Origin: Prochlorococcus sp. AG-409-P19
GTDB taxonomy: Bacteria > Cyanobacteriota > Cyanobacteriia > PCC-6307 > Cyanobiaceae
Assembly: GCA_003215315.1 (NCBI GenBank)
Contig: QCKO01000001.1
Coordinates: 1 to 64,000, forward strand
Direction: 5' to 3'
DNA length: 64,000 bases
Shown: one piece after another, positions 38,679 to 47,851 of the stretch
How positions within the stretch are numbered: the stretch's first letter is position 1
Layout: every line of letters starts with the position of its first letter
The notes under the pieces: generated by a model
Database searches by the model: none
Told to the model about the DNA's origin: nothing
Seen by the model: only the letters and a program-made list of their open reading frames with translations
Translations under genes and position numbers: made by a program

Positions 38679-39500
38679 ATGCTACACAATAAAGACAAAA
38701 TCAAAAATAACCAATCTACTAATAATTGCATATCATTTGAAAATGTCAGCATTAAATATGGTAATTCAGTAGCCATAAGGAATGTCTTTTGCGACATACC
38801 AAGATCTAACGTTACATCATTTATAGGTCCTTCTGGATGTGGCAAATCAACTGCCCTAAGAGCAATTAATAGAATGAATGATCTGATTGATGGGTGTCAG
38901 TTGCTTGGCAGAGTCTTTTTTGAAGGAATTGATCTTTACTCAGTAGATATAGATCCTGTAGAAGTAAGAAGAAAAATTGGAATGGTATTCCAACAACCAA
39001 ACCCTTTTCCTAAGAGTATTTATGAAAATATTGCATTTGGTGCTCGCATAAATGGTTATAAAGGTAATATGGATGATCTGGTAGAAAGTTCATTAAGAAA
39101 AGCAGCTGTATGGGAAGAATGCAAAGATAAATTAAATGAAAGTGGTTATTCGCTTTCTGGAGGACAACAACAAAGATTATGCATAGCAAGAACAATTGCA
39201 ATACAACCAGAAGTTATTTTAATGGATGAACCATGTTCGGCTCTAGACCCCATTTCAACATTAAAAATTGAGGAGACAATTCATGAACTAAAAAAGAATT
39301 TTACTATTATTATTGTCACTCATAATATGCAACAAGCATTAAGGGTTAGTGATTATACAGCTTTTTATAATGCTGAATCAACACAGGAATCAAACTCTGG
39401 TAAAGTTGGATATCTAGTTGAGTTTGACAAAACAAATAAAATATTTAATTCACCCAAACAACAAGCCACTCAAGATTATATTTCAGGTAAATTTGGTTGA
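38679..39500 (+). CDS. pstB: Phosphate ABC transporter ATP-binding protein PstB
   Basis: A 273-residue ABC ATPase. It has Walker [10 protein letters not shown], the PstB-specific segment [27 protein letters not shown], the signature [14 protein letters not shown], Walker [14 protein letters not shown] and the switch histidine in [11 protein letters not shown]. It powers phosphate import through PstC and PstA. It closes the operon. Neither pstS nor phoU is adjacent; in marine picocyanobacteria pstS is often elsewhere. Confidence 0.96.
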   Translation: MLHNKDKIKNNQSTNNCISFENVSIKYGNSVAIRNVFCDIPRSNVTSFIGPSGCGKSTALRAINRMNDLIDGCQLLGRVFFEGIDLYSVDIDPVEVRRKIGMVFQQPNPFPKSIYENIAFGARINGYKGNMDDLVESSLRKAAVWEECKDKLNESGYSLSGGQQQRLCIARTIAIQPEVILMDEPCSALDPISTLKIEETIHELKKNFTIIIVTHNMQQALRVSDYTAFYNAESTQESNSGKVGYLVEFDKTNKIFNSPKQQATQDYISGKFG

Positions 39501-39539
39501 ACAGTATTGATTAACAAGCCTTCTCCACACAAAAGTAAA

Positions 39540-39626
39540 CGGAGAGAGAGGGATTCGAACCCTCGATAGAGTTGCCCCTATACAGCATTTCCAGTGCTGC
39601 GCCTTAAACCGCTCGGCCATCTCTCC
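39540..39626 (-). tRNA. tRNA-Ser (anticodon GGA)
   Basis: On the minus strand a complete type II tRNA folds. The acceptor stem is GGAGAGA/TCTCTCC (39620-39626 with 39541-39547), and the D arm is TGGCCGAGCGGTTTAAGGC. The anticodon stem-loop is CAGCA-CTGGAAA-TGCTG with anticodon GGA. A long variable arm (TATAGGGGCAACTCTATC) and a T arm with GGGTTCGAATCCC follow. The long variable arm and the discriminator G fit serine. CCA is not encoded. It reads against the pstB strand. Confidence 0.97.
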
Positions 39627-39861
39627 AATACATGAAATTTAATTCATATCTTAATTTTAAGCAATTTAATTGCTGATATGGTAAAAATAATAATTTAAAC
39701 ATTCTATTAACTGTAAATGTTTACATCTCTATAACTAATTTACTTAAATGATATTTTGACTGAGTCTTAAAGGCTTAACATCGTAAAAACAAACAATTAA
39801 TATACGCTGATTTCAAGATATAAAGCATAAAGAGTTATTATTATTATTAGATTATATAAAA

Positions 39862-40731
39862 ATGTCTAAAATATGCACAGCGGGCGCTAATGAGGCAAAT
39901 CTAACTAATAATGATATTAGGATTTTACTGAAAGTAGCTAAAACTGCAGCACTAACAGGTGGCAGATCACTAATGAATAATTATGGCAATCTTCAACTTG
40001 TAAAAAGCAAAAGCAATTCAAGCGATCTAGTAACTAATGCAGATCTAGAAAGTGAAGAACTTATCCTTAATTATTTAAATAAAGAAACGCCTGACATATC
40101 AATACTTGCTGAAGAGAGTGGCGCCACAAACGCTTCGAGTGAAATTACATGGTGCATTGATCCACTAGACGGAACTACTAATTATTCCCACGGATATCCA
40201 CTCTTTGCAACATCTGTTGGATTGATCTATAAAAATCTACCTATTTTGGGCGCAATTTCTGTTCCCTACCTCAATGAAATTTATTATGCAGCTCCATCGT
40301 TAGGGTCTTTCTGCAATGATGTTCCAATACACGTTAATTCAACAAGAGAACTTGAAAAATCCTTATTAGTGACAGGTTTTTCATACGACAGAAAGGAAGT
40401 TGTAGAAAATAATTATGCAGAGTTTTGTTTGATGACTCATCAAACGCATGGAGTTAGAAGAGGAGGAGCTGCTGCTGTGGACATGGCTTTTATTGCTGCT
40501 GGGAAATTAGATGGTTACTGGGAAAGAGGTTTAGCAAAATGGGATCTTGCTGCTGGGGTTCCTATTGTTGAAGAAGCAGGTGGAGTGATTAGTGATTATC
40601 CAAATGGAGAATTTAATCTTGAAAATGGCAGAATACTTGCTTGTACTCCTGCAATAAAAGAAAATTTAGCCTATGAACTTGGTAAAGTTGTACCTATTAA
40701 TCCAAGCAAACTTTTAAGAAAAGATCTTTAA
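39862..40731 (+). CDS. Inositol monophosphatase family protein
   Basis: A 289-residue Mg2+-dependent phosphatase of the SuhB/IMPase family. Metal-site motifs are SILAEESG, WCIDPLDGTTNYSHGYPLF and WDLAAGVPIVEEAGG. The substrate could be inositol-1-phosphate or a related sugar phosphate such as histidinol phosphate. hisZ lies 34 bases downstream, so a role as histidinol-phosphatase is conceivable, but that is inference from position only. Confidence 0.88.
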   Translation: MSKICTAGANEANLTNNDIRILLKVAKTAALTGGRSLMNNYGNLQLVKSKSNSSDLVTNADLESEELILNYLNKETPDISILAEESGATNASSEITWCIDPLDGTTNYSHGYPLFATSVGLIYKNLPILGAISVPYLNEIYYAAPSLGSFCNDVPIHVNSTRELEKSLLVTGFSYDRKEVVENNYAEFCLMTHQTHGVRRGGAAAVDMAFIAAGKLDGYWERGLAKWDLAAGVPIVEEAGGVISDYPNGEFNLENGRILACTPAIKENLAYELGKVVPINPSKLLRKDL

Positions 40732-40765
40732 GTCGAAAGATCATTACTCCGCAAACGAAAAATTA

Positions 40766-41941
40766 ATGCAATTGCAACCTGCTTCAGGTGCACGTGATCT
40801 GAACCCACAACAAGTGGAGACAAATCATTTAATAGCCTCAAGACTTTCAAATATATATAGGTTATGGGGCTATGAACAAATTTCGCCTCCAAATATTGAA
40901 AGATTAGAAACTCTAATGGCCGATGGAGGAATATCAAGTGATGAAATTTTAAAAGTTATAGCTGATGAACCCGTAGGACTTCGTCCTGAATTAACAACAT
41001 CAATTGTTCGTGCAGCGTGCACAAGATTTGCTGAAAAAAAAAGACCTCTAAGATATTGGTCACTTGGTACAGCCTTTAAATGTAGAGAATCAATTGATGG
41101 TGGAAATGATATTGAAGAGAATCTACAATGTGGGGTTGAACTAATAGGGATTAAGGATATAAAAGCAGAAATAGAGATCCTATCAATACTGCTTGATTCC
41201 TTAGAGTCAATTAATTTATCTAAGAAATATAAAACAACACTCTTGATTGGTCATACATCACTAATGAAATTGATAACAAGTACAATGCAAAAAGATGATA
41301 TTGATAAAATAAAAAACATAATTGTAGATTTTAATTTGATAGAGCTAAATAAACTTGACATCGGTAGGCAACAAAAGGAATTACTTGAGAAGGTATTATT
41401 CACTAGAGGCACACCTAGAGAAGTATTGGGTTTACTAGTTAAATATTACGGTAGAAGTACTACAATAGATAAACTAGAGAATTTATTTAAATTTATCTGT
41501 CCAATAGCTAGTAAGCACGATATAAAGATTCAATTAGACCCAACTTTTGAAAGTCATTATGAACTATACAGTGGATTAGTATTTCAACTTGTTTGTGAAT
41601 CAGATGTTGCACCTGTTGTGGTTGCAAAAGGAGGAAGATATGATGATTTAGTATCTAAGTTTAGCAAAAGCAGATCTCAACCATATGGAGCAGGTTTTAG
41701 TTATTCGATTGATAAGATCAGGGAATTAAATATCTCTACAGATAAGGGACTACAAATAAGGAAGAAAGTTCTTATTGCTTTTAAGAATAGCAAGGATCTA
41801 GAAAAACTTATCAACAGACAGCAATATTGGCATAGTCAAAAAATAATGGCTGTAATAGCAAGTGAAAATTCTAAAAACATAGAAGAAGCAACAAGTCTTC
41901 TAAACATTTACAATTGCAATGAAGTCGATTGGATTGAATAG
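40766..41941 (+). CDS. hisZ: ATP phosphoribosyltransferase regulatory subunit HisZ
   Basis: A 391-residue protein that resembles the catalytic core of histidyl-tRNA synthetase (GARDLNPQQVETNHLIASRL, then GLRPELTTSIVRAACTRF) but lacks the tRNA-binding C-terminal domain and a full set of class II motifs. This is the hallmark of HisZ, which makes the short HisG form active and feedback-regulated by histidine. A true HisS is the alternative, but the length and the weak motif 2 favour HisZ. Confidence 0.88.
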   Translation: MQLQPASGARDLNPQQVETNHLIASRLSNIYRLWGYEQISPPNIERLETLMADGGISSDEILKVIADEPVGLRPELTTSIVRAACTRFAEKKRPLRYWSLGTAFKCRESIDGGNDIEENLQCGVELIGIKDIKAEIEILSILLDSLESINLSKKYKTTLLIGHTSLMKLITSTMQKDDIDKIKNIIVDFNLIELNKLDIGRQQKELLEKVLFTRGTPREVLGLLVKYYGRSTTIDKLENLFKFICPIASKHDIKIQLDPTFESHYELYSGLVFQLVCESDVAPVVVAKGGRYDDLVSKFSKSRSQPYGAGFSYSIDKIRELNISTDKGLQIRKKVLIAFKNSKDLEKLINRQQYWHSQKIMAVIASENSKNIEEATSLLNIYNCNEVDWIE

Positions 41942-42038
41942 AGTTAAAAAGATATCAATTAAAAATGACATTTGTACGGTAATACTCCTTATAAAAACTC
42001 TATATTCTCATTAAAATGAAAAAAACTATTCCACTACC

Positions 42039-43949
42039 ATGACTCAACTCGAAGAAGGTAAGATTTTAATACATACTGAAAATATATTTCCAATCATAAA
42101 AAAGGCTGTTTATTCTGATCATGAGATATTTTTAAGAGAATTAGTTAGCAATGGTGTTGATGCAATTAACAAAAGAAGGATGGCTTCAATCGCTGGTGAT
42201 TGTATAGAGGGAGATGAAGGCAAGATAAATGTATCGATAAATAGAGAACTCAAAACCCTAACAATTTCTGATAATGGTATAGGGATGACATCAGGAGAGA
42301 TTAAAAAATATATAAATCAAGTTGCATTTTCGAGTGCAGAAGAATTTCTTGAGAAATACAAACAATCTAATGATGGTTTTATAGGACATTTTGGTCTTGG
42401 ATTCTATTCAAGTTTTATGGTTTCTAAAAATGTAGAGATAATTACTAAATCAGCAGTTAAAGATAGTCAAGCCTACAAGTGGTCATGCGATGGTTCTCCT
42501 AACTTTAAATTGGAAACATGTGAAAAAGAAACAATAGGAACAGATATCGTTTTATACCTTATGGAAGAAGAAGAAGAATACATCGAGGCTAGCAGAATTA
42601 AAACATTAATTAAAAAATATTGTGATTTTATGCCTATAGAAATCAGTGTAGAAGGTGAAACAATTAATCAAAGAAATCCTCTGTGGAAAAAAAATAAGGC
42701 AGATTTAGAAGATAAAGATTATATCGAATTCTATAAGTATTTGTATCCTTTTCAAGGTGACCCATTGATTTGGATTCATTTAAACACAGACTACCCTTAT
42801 AGTTTACAAGGAATATTATTCTTTCCAAAAACTACAGGCAGGGCTGACTGGGAGAAAGGAGAGATAAAATTGTATTGTAATCAAGTTTTTGTTAGCGATT
42901 CAATTAAAGAAGTTGTACCAAGATACTTATTGCCATTACGAGGAGTTATAGACTCTCCAGATATCCCCCTAAATGTAAGTAGAAGTGCACTTCAGACAGA
43001 TAGAAAAGTTAGATCTATAGGTAACTTTATATCTAAAAAAATAGCCGACAGATTAAAGTCAATAAAAAATGAAGACCCTAAGTTCTATTCAGAAATATGG
43101 GATTCTATAGCACCATTTATAAAAATAGGAGCTATGGATGATGATAAATTTGCTGATCAAGTCGAAGATCTGATGTTATATTCAACTACAAGAAATGTAG
43201 AGAAAGATGAAAAAAATAAAGACGATGAAACATTAATCAGTTCGACCAATAATGTCTATACAACAATGAAAGGCTATATTGAGAGACTAGAAAATAATGA
43301 TAACAAGATAATATATTCTACAGACGAAATAGCACAATCGGAGGCACTTAACCTATGGACATCTCAAAACAAAGAAGTCCTAAAGCTAGAAACAGTAATT
43401 GATTCTCAATTCATACCATGGCTAGAGGAAAGGAATAAAGATATAAGGTTCATAAGAGTAGATTCTGAATTAGATGATATCTTGAAGGATGATACTCCAG
43501 AGATTACTAATAAAGATGGAATTAGTGAATCAGATAAACTGAAAAAATTAGTTTCAGAAGCATTAAATAATGAAAAGGTAACTGTTCAGGTTCAATCCTT
43601 AAAGGGAGATAATTCACCAGCAGGATTAATACTTTTGCCCGAGCAAATGCGAAGAATCAATGACATAGGAGCATTGATGGAGCAAAAGATTCCTGGGCTA
43701 CCTGAATATCATGTATTAATTGTAAATAAAAAACATCCTATGGTTGAAGGTATGCTCAGACTTGACACTAGTTCTCTAATTATTGGATCGTCTGAAACAA
43801 CAAAATCAAACAATATCACAAAAGAGTTAGCAATCAATCTTTATGAAATGGCTAAACTCTCGATTGGAGGCTTACAAAGCTCTGAAATAGCAAGATTGCA
43901 AAAAAGTAACGCTGACTTAATTGGCAAATTATTGTTGAAAGTCAAATAG
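42039..43949 (+). CDS. htpG: Hsp90 chaperone HtpG
   Basis: A 636-residue Hsp90. The GHKL ATPase N-terminus has SDHEIFLRELVSNGVDAINKRR, LTISDNGIGMTSGEI and IGHFGLGFYSSFMVS. The middle domain has PLNVSRSALQTDR, and the dimerisation domain follows. In canonical Hsp90 the asparagine in NxxDA binds Mg-ATP; here the motif reads SNGVDA and is intact. It works in protein folding and, in cyanobacteria, phycobilisome and heat tolerance; Prochlorococcus lacks phycobilisomes, so the former is relevant. Confidence 0.96.
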   Translation: MTQLEEGKILIHTENIFPIIKKAVYSDHEIFLRELVSNGVDAINKRRMASIAGDCIEGDEGKINVSINRELKTLTISDNGIGMTSGEIKKYINQVAFSSAEEFLEKYKQSNDGFIGHFGLGFYSSFMVSKNVEIITKSAVKDSQAYKWSCDGSPNFKLETCEKETIGTDIVLYLMEEEEEYIEASRIKTLIKKYCDFMPIEISVEGETINQRNPLWKKNKADLEDKDYIEFYKYLYPFQGDPLIWIHLNTDYPYSLQGILFFPKTTGRADWEKGEIKLYCNQVFVSDSIKEVVPRYLLPLRGVIDSPDIPLNVSRSALQTDRKVRSIGNFISKKIADRLKSIKNEDPKFYSEIWDSIAPFIKIGAMDDDKFADQVEDLMLYSTTRNVEKDEKNKDDETLISSTNNVYTTMKGYIERLENNDNKIIYSTDEIAQSEALNLWTSQNKEVLKLETVIDSQFIPWLEERNKDIRFIRVDSELDDILKDDTPEITNKDGISESDKLKKLVSEALNNEKVTVQVQSLKGDNSPAGLILLPEQMRRINDIGALMEQKIPGLPEYHVLIVNKKHPMVEGMLRLDTSSLIIGSSETTKSNNITKELAINLYEMAKLSIGGLQSSEIARLQKSNADLIGKLLLKVK

Positions 43950-43998
43950 TCATACTTAATTTGCTAATATGTTATAAATATGATTTGAGACTGTAAAA

Positions 43999-44235
43999 AT
44001 GTCTAGAGTATGCCAGCTCACAGGTACAAAAGCTAATAATGGAATGGCTGTTAGCCACTCTCACATCAGAACAAAGAAGTTACAGCAAGCGAATCTCCAG
44101 CAAAGAAAGCTTTGGTGGGCAGAAGAAAAAAAATGGATAAATTTAAAGGTAACCACAAGGGCATTAAAAACAATACAAAAGAAGGGACTTGGCGTTTATG
44201 CTAAATCACTAGGAATTGATTTAAATAAGATATAA
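43999..44235 (+). CDS. rpmB: 50S ribosomal protein L28
   Basis: A 78-residue protein that begins [26 protein letters not shown], the L28 signature, and ends [15 protein letters not shown]. The length is exact for cyanobacteria. The cysteine in VCQLTG is the only obvious zinc-type residue, which is common in this group. It lies between htpG and the peroxiredoxin gene, with 49 and 3 bases of space. Confidence 0.97.
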   Translation: MSRVCQLTGTKANNGMAVSHSHIRTKKLQQANLQQRKLWWAEEKKWINLKVTTRALKTIQKKGLGVYAKSLGIDLNKI

Positions 44236-44238
44236 TTA

Positions 44239-44805
44239 ATGATAATGAGAAGAAGAATATTTATAGAAAAATTAATTATATCACTTAGTTTTATAATTTT
44301 ATTTCCTATAATAGCAAAAGCCAATGATACAAAAACACCAGACATAGGAGAAAAAGCACCAGATTTTATTCTTGATGGATATAATAAATACAACCCTAAA
44401 AAAGTTAAATGGTCGTTAGATGATTTTCATGGTAAATGGATAATATTGTATTTCTATCCAAAGGATTTTACTAATGGATGTACTATTGAAGCTAGAGGTT
44501 TCAAAACAATGAAAGATGAATATAAATCGTTGAATACAGAAGTTATAGGCTTAAGTATGGACACTAAAGATGACCATGAATCATTCTGTAATTCTGAAGA
44601 ATTGGGTTTTACACTATTATCCGATTATGGCGGTAAGGTAAGTAAACAATATGGTTCATGGTCACCGCCATTCTCCAGCCGAAATACATTTTTAATCAAC
44701 CCAGATGGGTTGATTTCCTTTAAATGGATTGATGTAAAGCCTATATCGCATGCAAAACAAGTCTTATCCAAAATAAAAGAATTACAGGAGGGATCAAATG
44801 CATGA
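44239..44805 (+). CDS. PrxQ/Bcp-type peroxiredoxin with signal peptide
   Basis: A 188-residue thiol peroxidase. The N-terminus (RRRIFIEKLIISLSFIILFPIIAKA) is a signal peptide with cleavage expected near AKA-ND, so the enzyme is in the lumen or periplasm. The catalytic cysteine is in FYPKDFTNGCTIEA. In classic PrxQ a resolving cysteine follows five residues later; here that position is arginine (GCTIEARGF). Another cysteine is in HESFCNSEELGF and could serve instead. The start may be the second ATG, two codons in. Its last eight bases overlap the next gene. Confidence 0.87.
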   Translation: MIMRRRIFIEKLIISLSFIILFPIIAKANDTKTPDIGEKAPDFILDGYNKYNPKKVKWSLDDFHGKWIILYFYPKDFTNGCTIEARGFKTMKDEYKSLNTEVIGLSMDTKDDHESFCNSEELGFTLLSDYGGKVSKQYGSWSPPFSSRNTFLINPDGLISFKWIDVKPISHAKQVLSKIKELQEGSNA

Positions 44806-45100
44806 ACTTTCACTAACGACGTGGTTTATTCATATAGCAACCTTATTCGAGTGGACCATAGCAATAATCGTGATAAATCTATGCTCTAAAATAAAAGGAT
44901 ATGAATCTTTGAGATGGCTTGCAATAGCGATGATTCCTAATTTGGCAAGTGCTATGGCAGCAATTACATGGCATATTTATGATAACAGTGATGAATTAAA
45001 GGGACTTGTTGTTCTTCAAGCGAGTCTGACAATGATAGGTAATTGCTCAATGGCTATAGCAACATGGAAAATGATGAGAGTTAGGCTTGGTAAAACATGA
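44798..45100 (+). CDS. DUF2499 (Ycf49-like) membrane protein
   Basis: A 100-residue protein with three hydrophobic helices. LTTWFIHIATLFEWTIAIIVI, then GYESLRWLAIAMIPNLASAMAAITWH and LQASLTMIGNCSMAIATW are the DUF2499 pattern. The family is found in cyanobacteria and in plastid-containing eukaryotes. It overlaps the following DUF3593 gene by four bases (ATGA), suggesting coupled translation. Function is unknown; a thylakoid place is likely from distribution. Confidence 0.85.
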   Translation: MHELSLTTWFIHIATLFEWTIAIIVINLCSKIKGYESLRWLAIAMIPNLASAMAAITWHIYDNSDELKGLVVLQASLTMIGNCSMAIATWKMMRVRLGKT

Positions 45101-45438
45101 ATTTCATCGATTTATCTTTTTTTAACTTAGAAAATATTGCTAGAATTGATCCAGGACCTTTTTTTATACTGTCGCTTATTCCATATATATTTTTCCTGAT
45201 ATTTGCTCAAAAATCACAACTGATACCACCATTAGCTTTATGGGGCTTTAGATTTACTCTAGTTTTTGTCGCTGTTACAGTAGTCTTAGCAGTGATAGCA
45301 AAGATATATTTCAGTGATGAATTGACAAATATTGACCCATTACATGGCATCGCTGAATCGTTTTTGACCTTAAGTGATGCATTAATTGCCTATGGCTTTT
45401 TAAGGATGTATCAAAGCAAACAAGTAAAAAACTCTTAA
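45097..45438 (+). CDS. DUF3593 membrane protein
   Basis: A 113-residue protein with three hydrophobic segments. The motif IDPGPFFILSLIPYIFFLIFA, then PPLALWGFRFTLVFVAVTV and DPLHGIAESFLTLSDALIAYG match DUF3593. It is nearly always next to DUF2499 in cyanobacteria, and in plants the two are reported in one polypeptide. The ATGA overlap with the preceding gene supports a joint complex. No enzymatic role is known to me. Confidence 0.83.
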   Translation: MNFIDLSFFNLENIARIDPGPFFILSLIPYIFFLIFAQKSQLIPPLALWGFRFTLVFVAVTVVLAVIAKIYFSDELTNIDPLHGIAESFLTLSDALIAYGFLRMYQSKQVKNS

Positions 45439-45506
45439 GAGGTAGAAAAAAATCCCCTAAAATGCATAATGATCAATAAGAATAGGTTTATAAAAATTAT
45501 GTAATT

Positions 45507-45767
45507 ATGATCACGACTTTACTAGCTGCTGCTGATCCAGTTACTTTTCAATGGTCACCAAAATGTGCCGTGGTGATGATCCTTTGTAATGTCCTAGCTT
45601 ACGGTATAGCTAGAGCAAATATTGAAAAACCTAATGAAGGATTCCCTATGCCAAATTCCCAATTCTATGGTGGATTAAGTCATGGTTCATTTGTGGCAGC
45701 TAATTGTTTAGGTCATGTTTTAGGAATTGGTTCAATATTAGGACTAGCCGCAAGAGGTGTTTTATAA
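45507..45767 (+). CDS. psaK: Photosystem I reaction-centre subunit PsaK
   Basis: An 86-residue protein with two transmembrane helices (VVMILCNVLAYGIARANI and FVAANCLGHVLGIGSILGLA) joined by a polar loop containing EGFPMPNSQF. This is PsaK, a peripheral chlorophyll-binding subunit of photosystem I. A short N-terminal stretch (MITTLLAAADP) is removed in mature cyanobacterial PsaK. A strong terminator follows at once. Confidence 0.94.
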   Translation: MITTLLAAADPVTFQWSPKCAVVMILCNVLAYGIARANIEKPNEGFPMPNSQFYGGLSHGSFVAANCLGHVLGIGSILGLAARGVL

Positions 45768-45784
45768 ATACCTAATAAAAAATT

Positions 45785-45830
45785 AAAAAAAGTACACCTA
45801 GAAATTTAATGCTAGGTGTACTTTTTTTTT
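45785..45830. terminator. Bidirectional intrinsic terminator between psaK and dxs
   Basis: AAGTACACCTAG (45790-45801) pairs perfectly with CTAGGTGTACTT (45812-45823) around a 10-base loop. The plus strand continues with T's to 45830, and A's precede the stem for the minus strand. It ends the convergent psaK and dxs transcripts from both sides. It is the clearest rho-independent terminator in the window. Confidence 0.95.
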
Positions 45831-45841
45831 ACAAATACTGT

Positions 45842-47734
45842 CTAGATAGATTTAAATTTGAATCTATCTTGAATATTATCCGCCATTTGTTCTGGAGTTA
45901 ATCCAAGAGTATGCTTGCTCTGGTCTGGACTTGCATGATCTACTAACCTATCTGGAATACCTATACGTAATACTGGAACTAAAATATTATTATCATTAAA
46001 AGATTCAATAACAGCAGAACCAAATCCACCTAATAAAGTACCTTCCTCCATTGTCACAACCTTACCTATTCTTTTGGCTAATGGATGTATATTTTTTTCA
46101 TCAAATGGTCTAACAAATCTTGCATTTACAATAGTGCATTCTACCCCTGCTCGACTGAGTAGTTCTCCTGTTTTTATTGCTGGATAAACCATTGAACCAT
46201 AAGCAATGATAAGCAAATCTTTACCAGTAGTTAAAGTTTCAGATTGACCTATTTCTATTGACTCCCAACCTTCATCAATAGTAGCTACGCCTTCTCCAGG
46301 ACCTCTAGGAATTCTAAGAGCTGAAGGTCCATTATGGTTTAAACAAGTAGCCATCATTCTTTGAAGTTCGGACTCATCTTTAGGCGCCATTAACACAAAA
46401 TTAGGAACGCATCGTAGATAGCTAATATCATACTGTCCCTGATGAGTAGGACCATCTGCCCCAACAATACCAGCTCTGTCTAAAATAAAATTTACGTTGA
46501 GATTTTGTATACCAATATCATGTATTAACTGATCATATGCTCGTTGTAAAAATGTACTGTAAATAGCAACTACAGGCTTTAATCCTTCACATGCCATACC
46601 TCCAGCAAGAGTTACTGCATGTTGTTCAGCTATTCCTACATCAACATATTGATCTGGAATTGCTTTTTGTAAAAGGTTTAATGCCGTTCCTTCCGCCATT
46701 GCAGCTGTTATGCCAATTATACTTGAATCCTGCTCACACATCTTAACTAATGTCTGACCAAATACCTTACTATAACTTGGTGGTTTAGGTTTTTTAGATG
46801 GAATTGATTTACCAGTAGTTAAATCAAAAGCTGATTGTGCATGATATCCAACTTGGTCGGCCTCTGCATAAGGGTATCCTTTTCCTTTTACCGTAGAAAC
46901 ATGAACTAATACAGGACCTCCTACTCCATGAGCAAATTGGAATGTTTTAACCATTGAATCAATATCATGTCCGTCAACAGGTCCAATATATTTAAAACCA
47001 AGTTCTTCGAATACTGCACCAACTTTTGGAACAGATAGTCTTCTAACACTTCCTGTTAGAGATTTAAAATCCTCTGGTATTTCACCTCCAATAAATGGAA
47101 GATTTTTAACGCTTTCTTGAACGCTGTCAGAGATAAATTGCAATGGAGGACTATGCCTCATGCGATTTAGATATTTAGATAATGCTCCTACTGGAGGAGA
47201 TATAGACATATCGTTATCATTTAAAACTACTAGCAAAGGTGTTTTTGGCAGATGGCCAGCATGATTTATAGCTTCTAAAGCCATTCCTCCTGTTAAGGCC
47301 CCATCGCCTATTATTGCTACACATTTATAATCATCTCCTTTTCTATCACGGGCGATAGCCATTCCTAGCGCTGCCGAGATAGAAGTACTTGCGTGACCAG
47401 CACCAAAATGATCAAATTCATTTTCAGTACGCTTCAAATATCCAGCTACACCTGACTGTTGTCTAAGCGTATCAAATTTATGATATCTCCCAGTAATTAA
47501 TTTATGTGGATAAGCCTGATGTCCAACATCCCAAACAACTTTATCTACATTAAGATCTAATGTTTGATAAAGAGCAAGCGTAAGTTCTACAACACCAAGT
47601 CCTGGTCCTAAGTGTCCGCCACTGGTAGAGACAACTTGGAGATGCCTTTCTCTGATCTGACAAGCAACGTCTTCAAGTTCAGCCGTAGACAAACCATGGA
47701 GATCATTCGGATGAGCTAACTGGCTCAGAAACAT
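45842..47734 (-). CDS. dxs: 1-deoxy-D-xylulose-5-phosphate synthase
   Basis: A 630-residue thiamine-diphosphate enzyme that condenses pyruvate and glyceraldehyde-3-phosphate, the entry step of the MEP isoprenoid pathway used for carotenoids and phytol. Motifs: [33 protein letters not shown], the ThDP site [19 protein letters not shown], and [17 protein letters not shown] in the second domain. Length is normal for cyanobacteria. Its 3' end abuts the terminator shared with psaK. Confidence 0.97.
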   Translation of the reverse strand: MFLSQLAHPNDLHGLSTAELEDVACQIRERHLQVVSTSGGHLGPGLGVVELTLALYQTLDLNVDKVVWDVGHQAYPHKLITGRYHKFDTLRQQSGVAGYLKRTENEFDHFGAGHASTSISAALGMAIARDRKGDDYKCVAIIGDGALTGGMALEAINHAGHLPKTPLLVVLNDNDMSISPPVGALSKYLNRMRHSPPLQFISDSVQESVKNLPFIGGEIPEDFKSLTGSVRRLSVPKVGAVFEELGFKYIGPVDGHDIDSMVKTFQFAHGVGGPVLVHVSTVKGKGYPYAEADQVGYHAQSAFDLTTGKSIPSKKPKPPSYSKVFGQTLVKMCEQDSSIIGITAAMAEGTALNLLQKAIPDQYVDVGIAEQHAVTLAGGMACEGLKPVVAIYSTFLQRAYDQLIHDIGIQNLNVNFILDRAGIVGADGPTHQGQYDISYLRCVPNFVLMAPKDESELQRMMATCLNHNGPSALRIPRGPGEGVATIDEGWESIEIGQSETLTTGKDLLIIAYGSMVYPAIKTGELLSRAGVECTIVNARFVRPFDEKNIHPLAKRIGKVVTMEEGTLLGGFGSAVIESFNDNNILVPVLRIGIPDRLVDHASPDQSKHTLGLTPEQMADNIQDRFKFKSI

Positions 47735-47851
47735 ATATCTGAGGTTTTATTACAACCAATCTAGAAGATCTTGCCTACATTTTGATAATAGTTGAAAAGA
47801 ACCAATGAAATTCAAAACAATTCATTTTCTAAAAAGTACGAAAAACTAGAC

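Noticed and set aside
40766-41941. Histidyl-tRNA synthetase
   Set aside because: Lacks the C-terminal anticodon-binding domain and is the size of HisZ.
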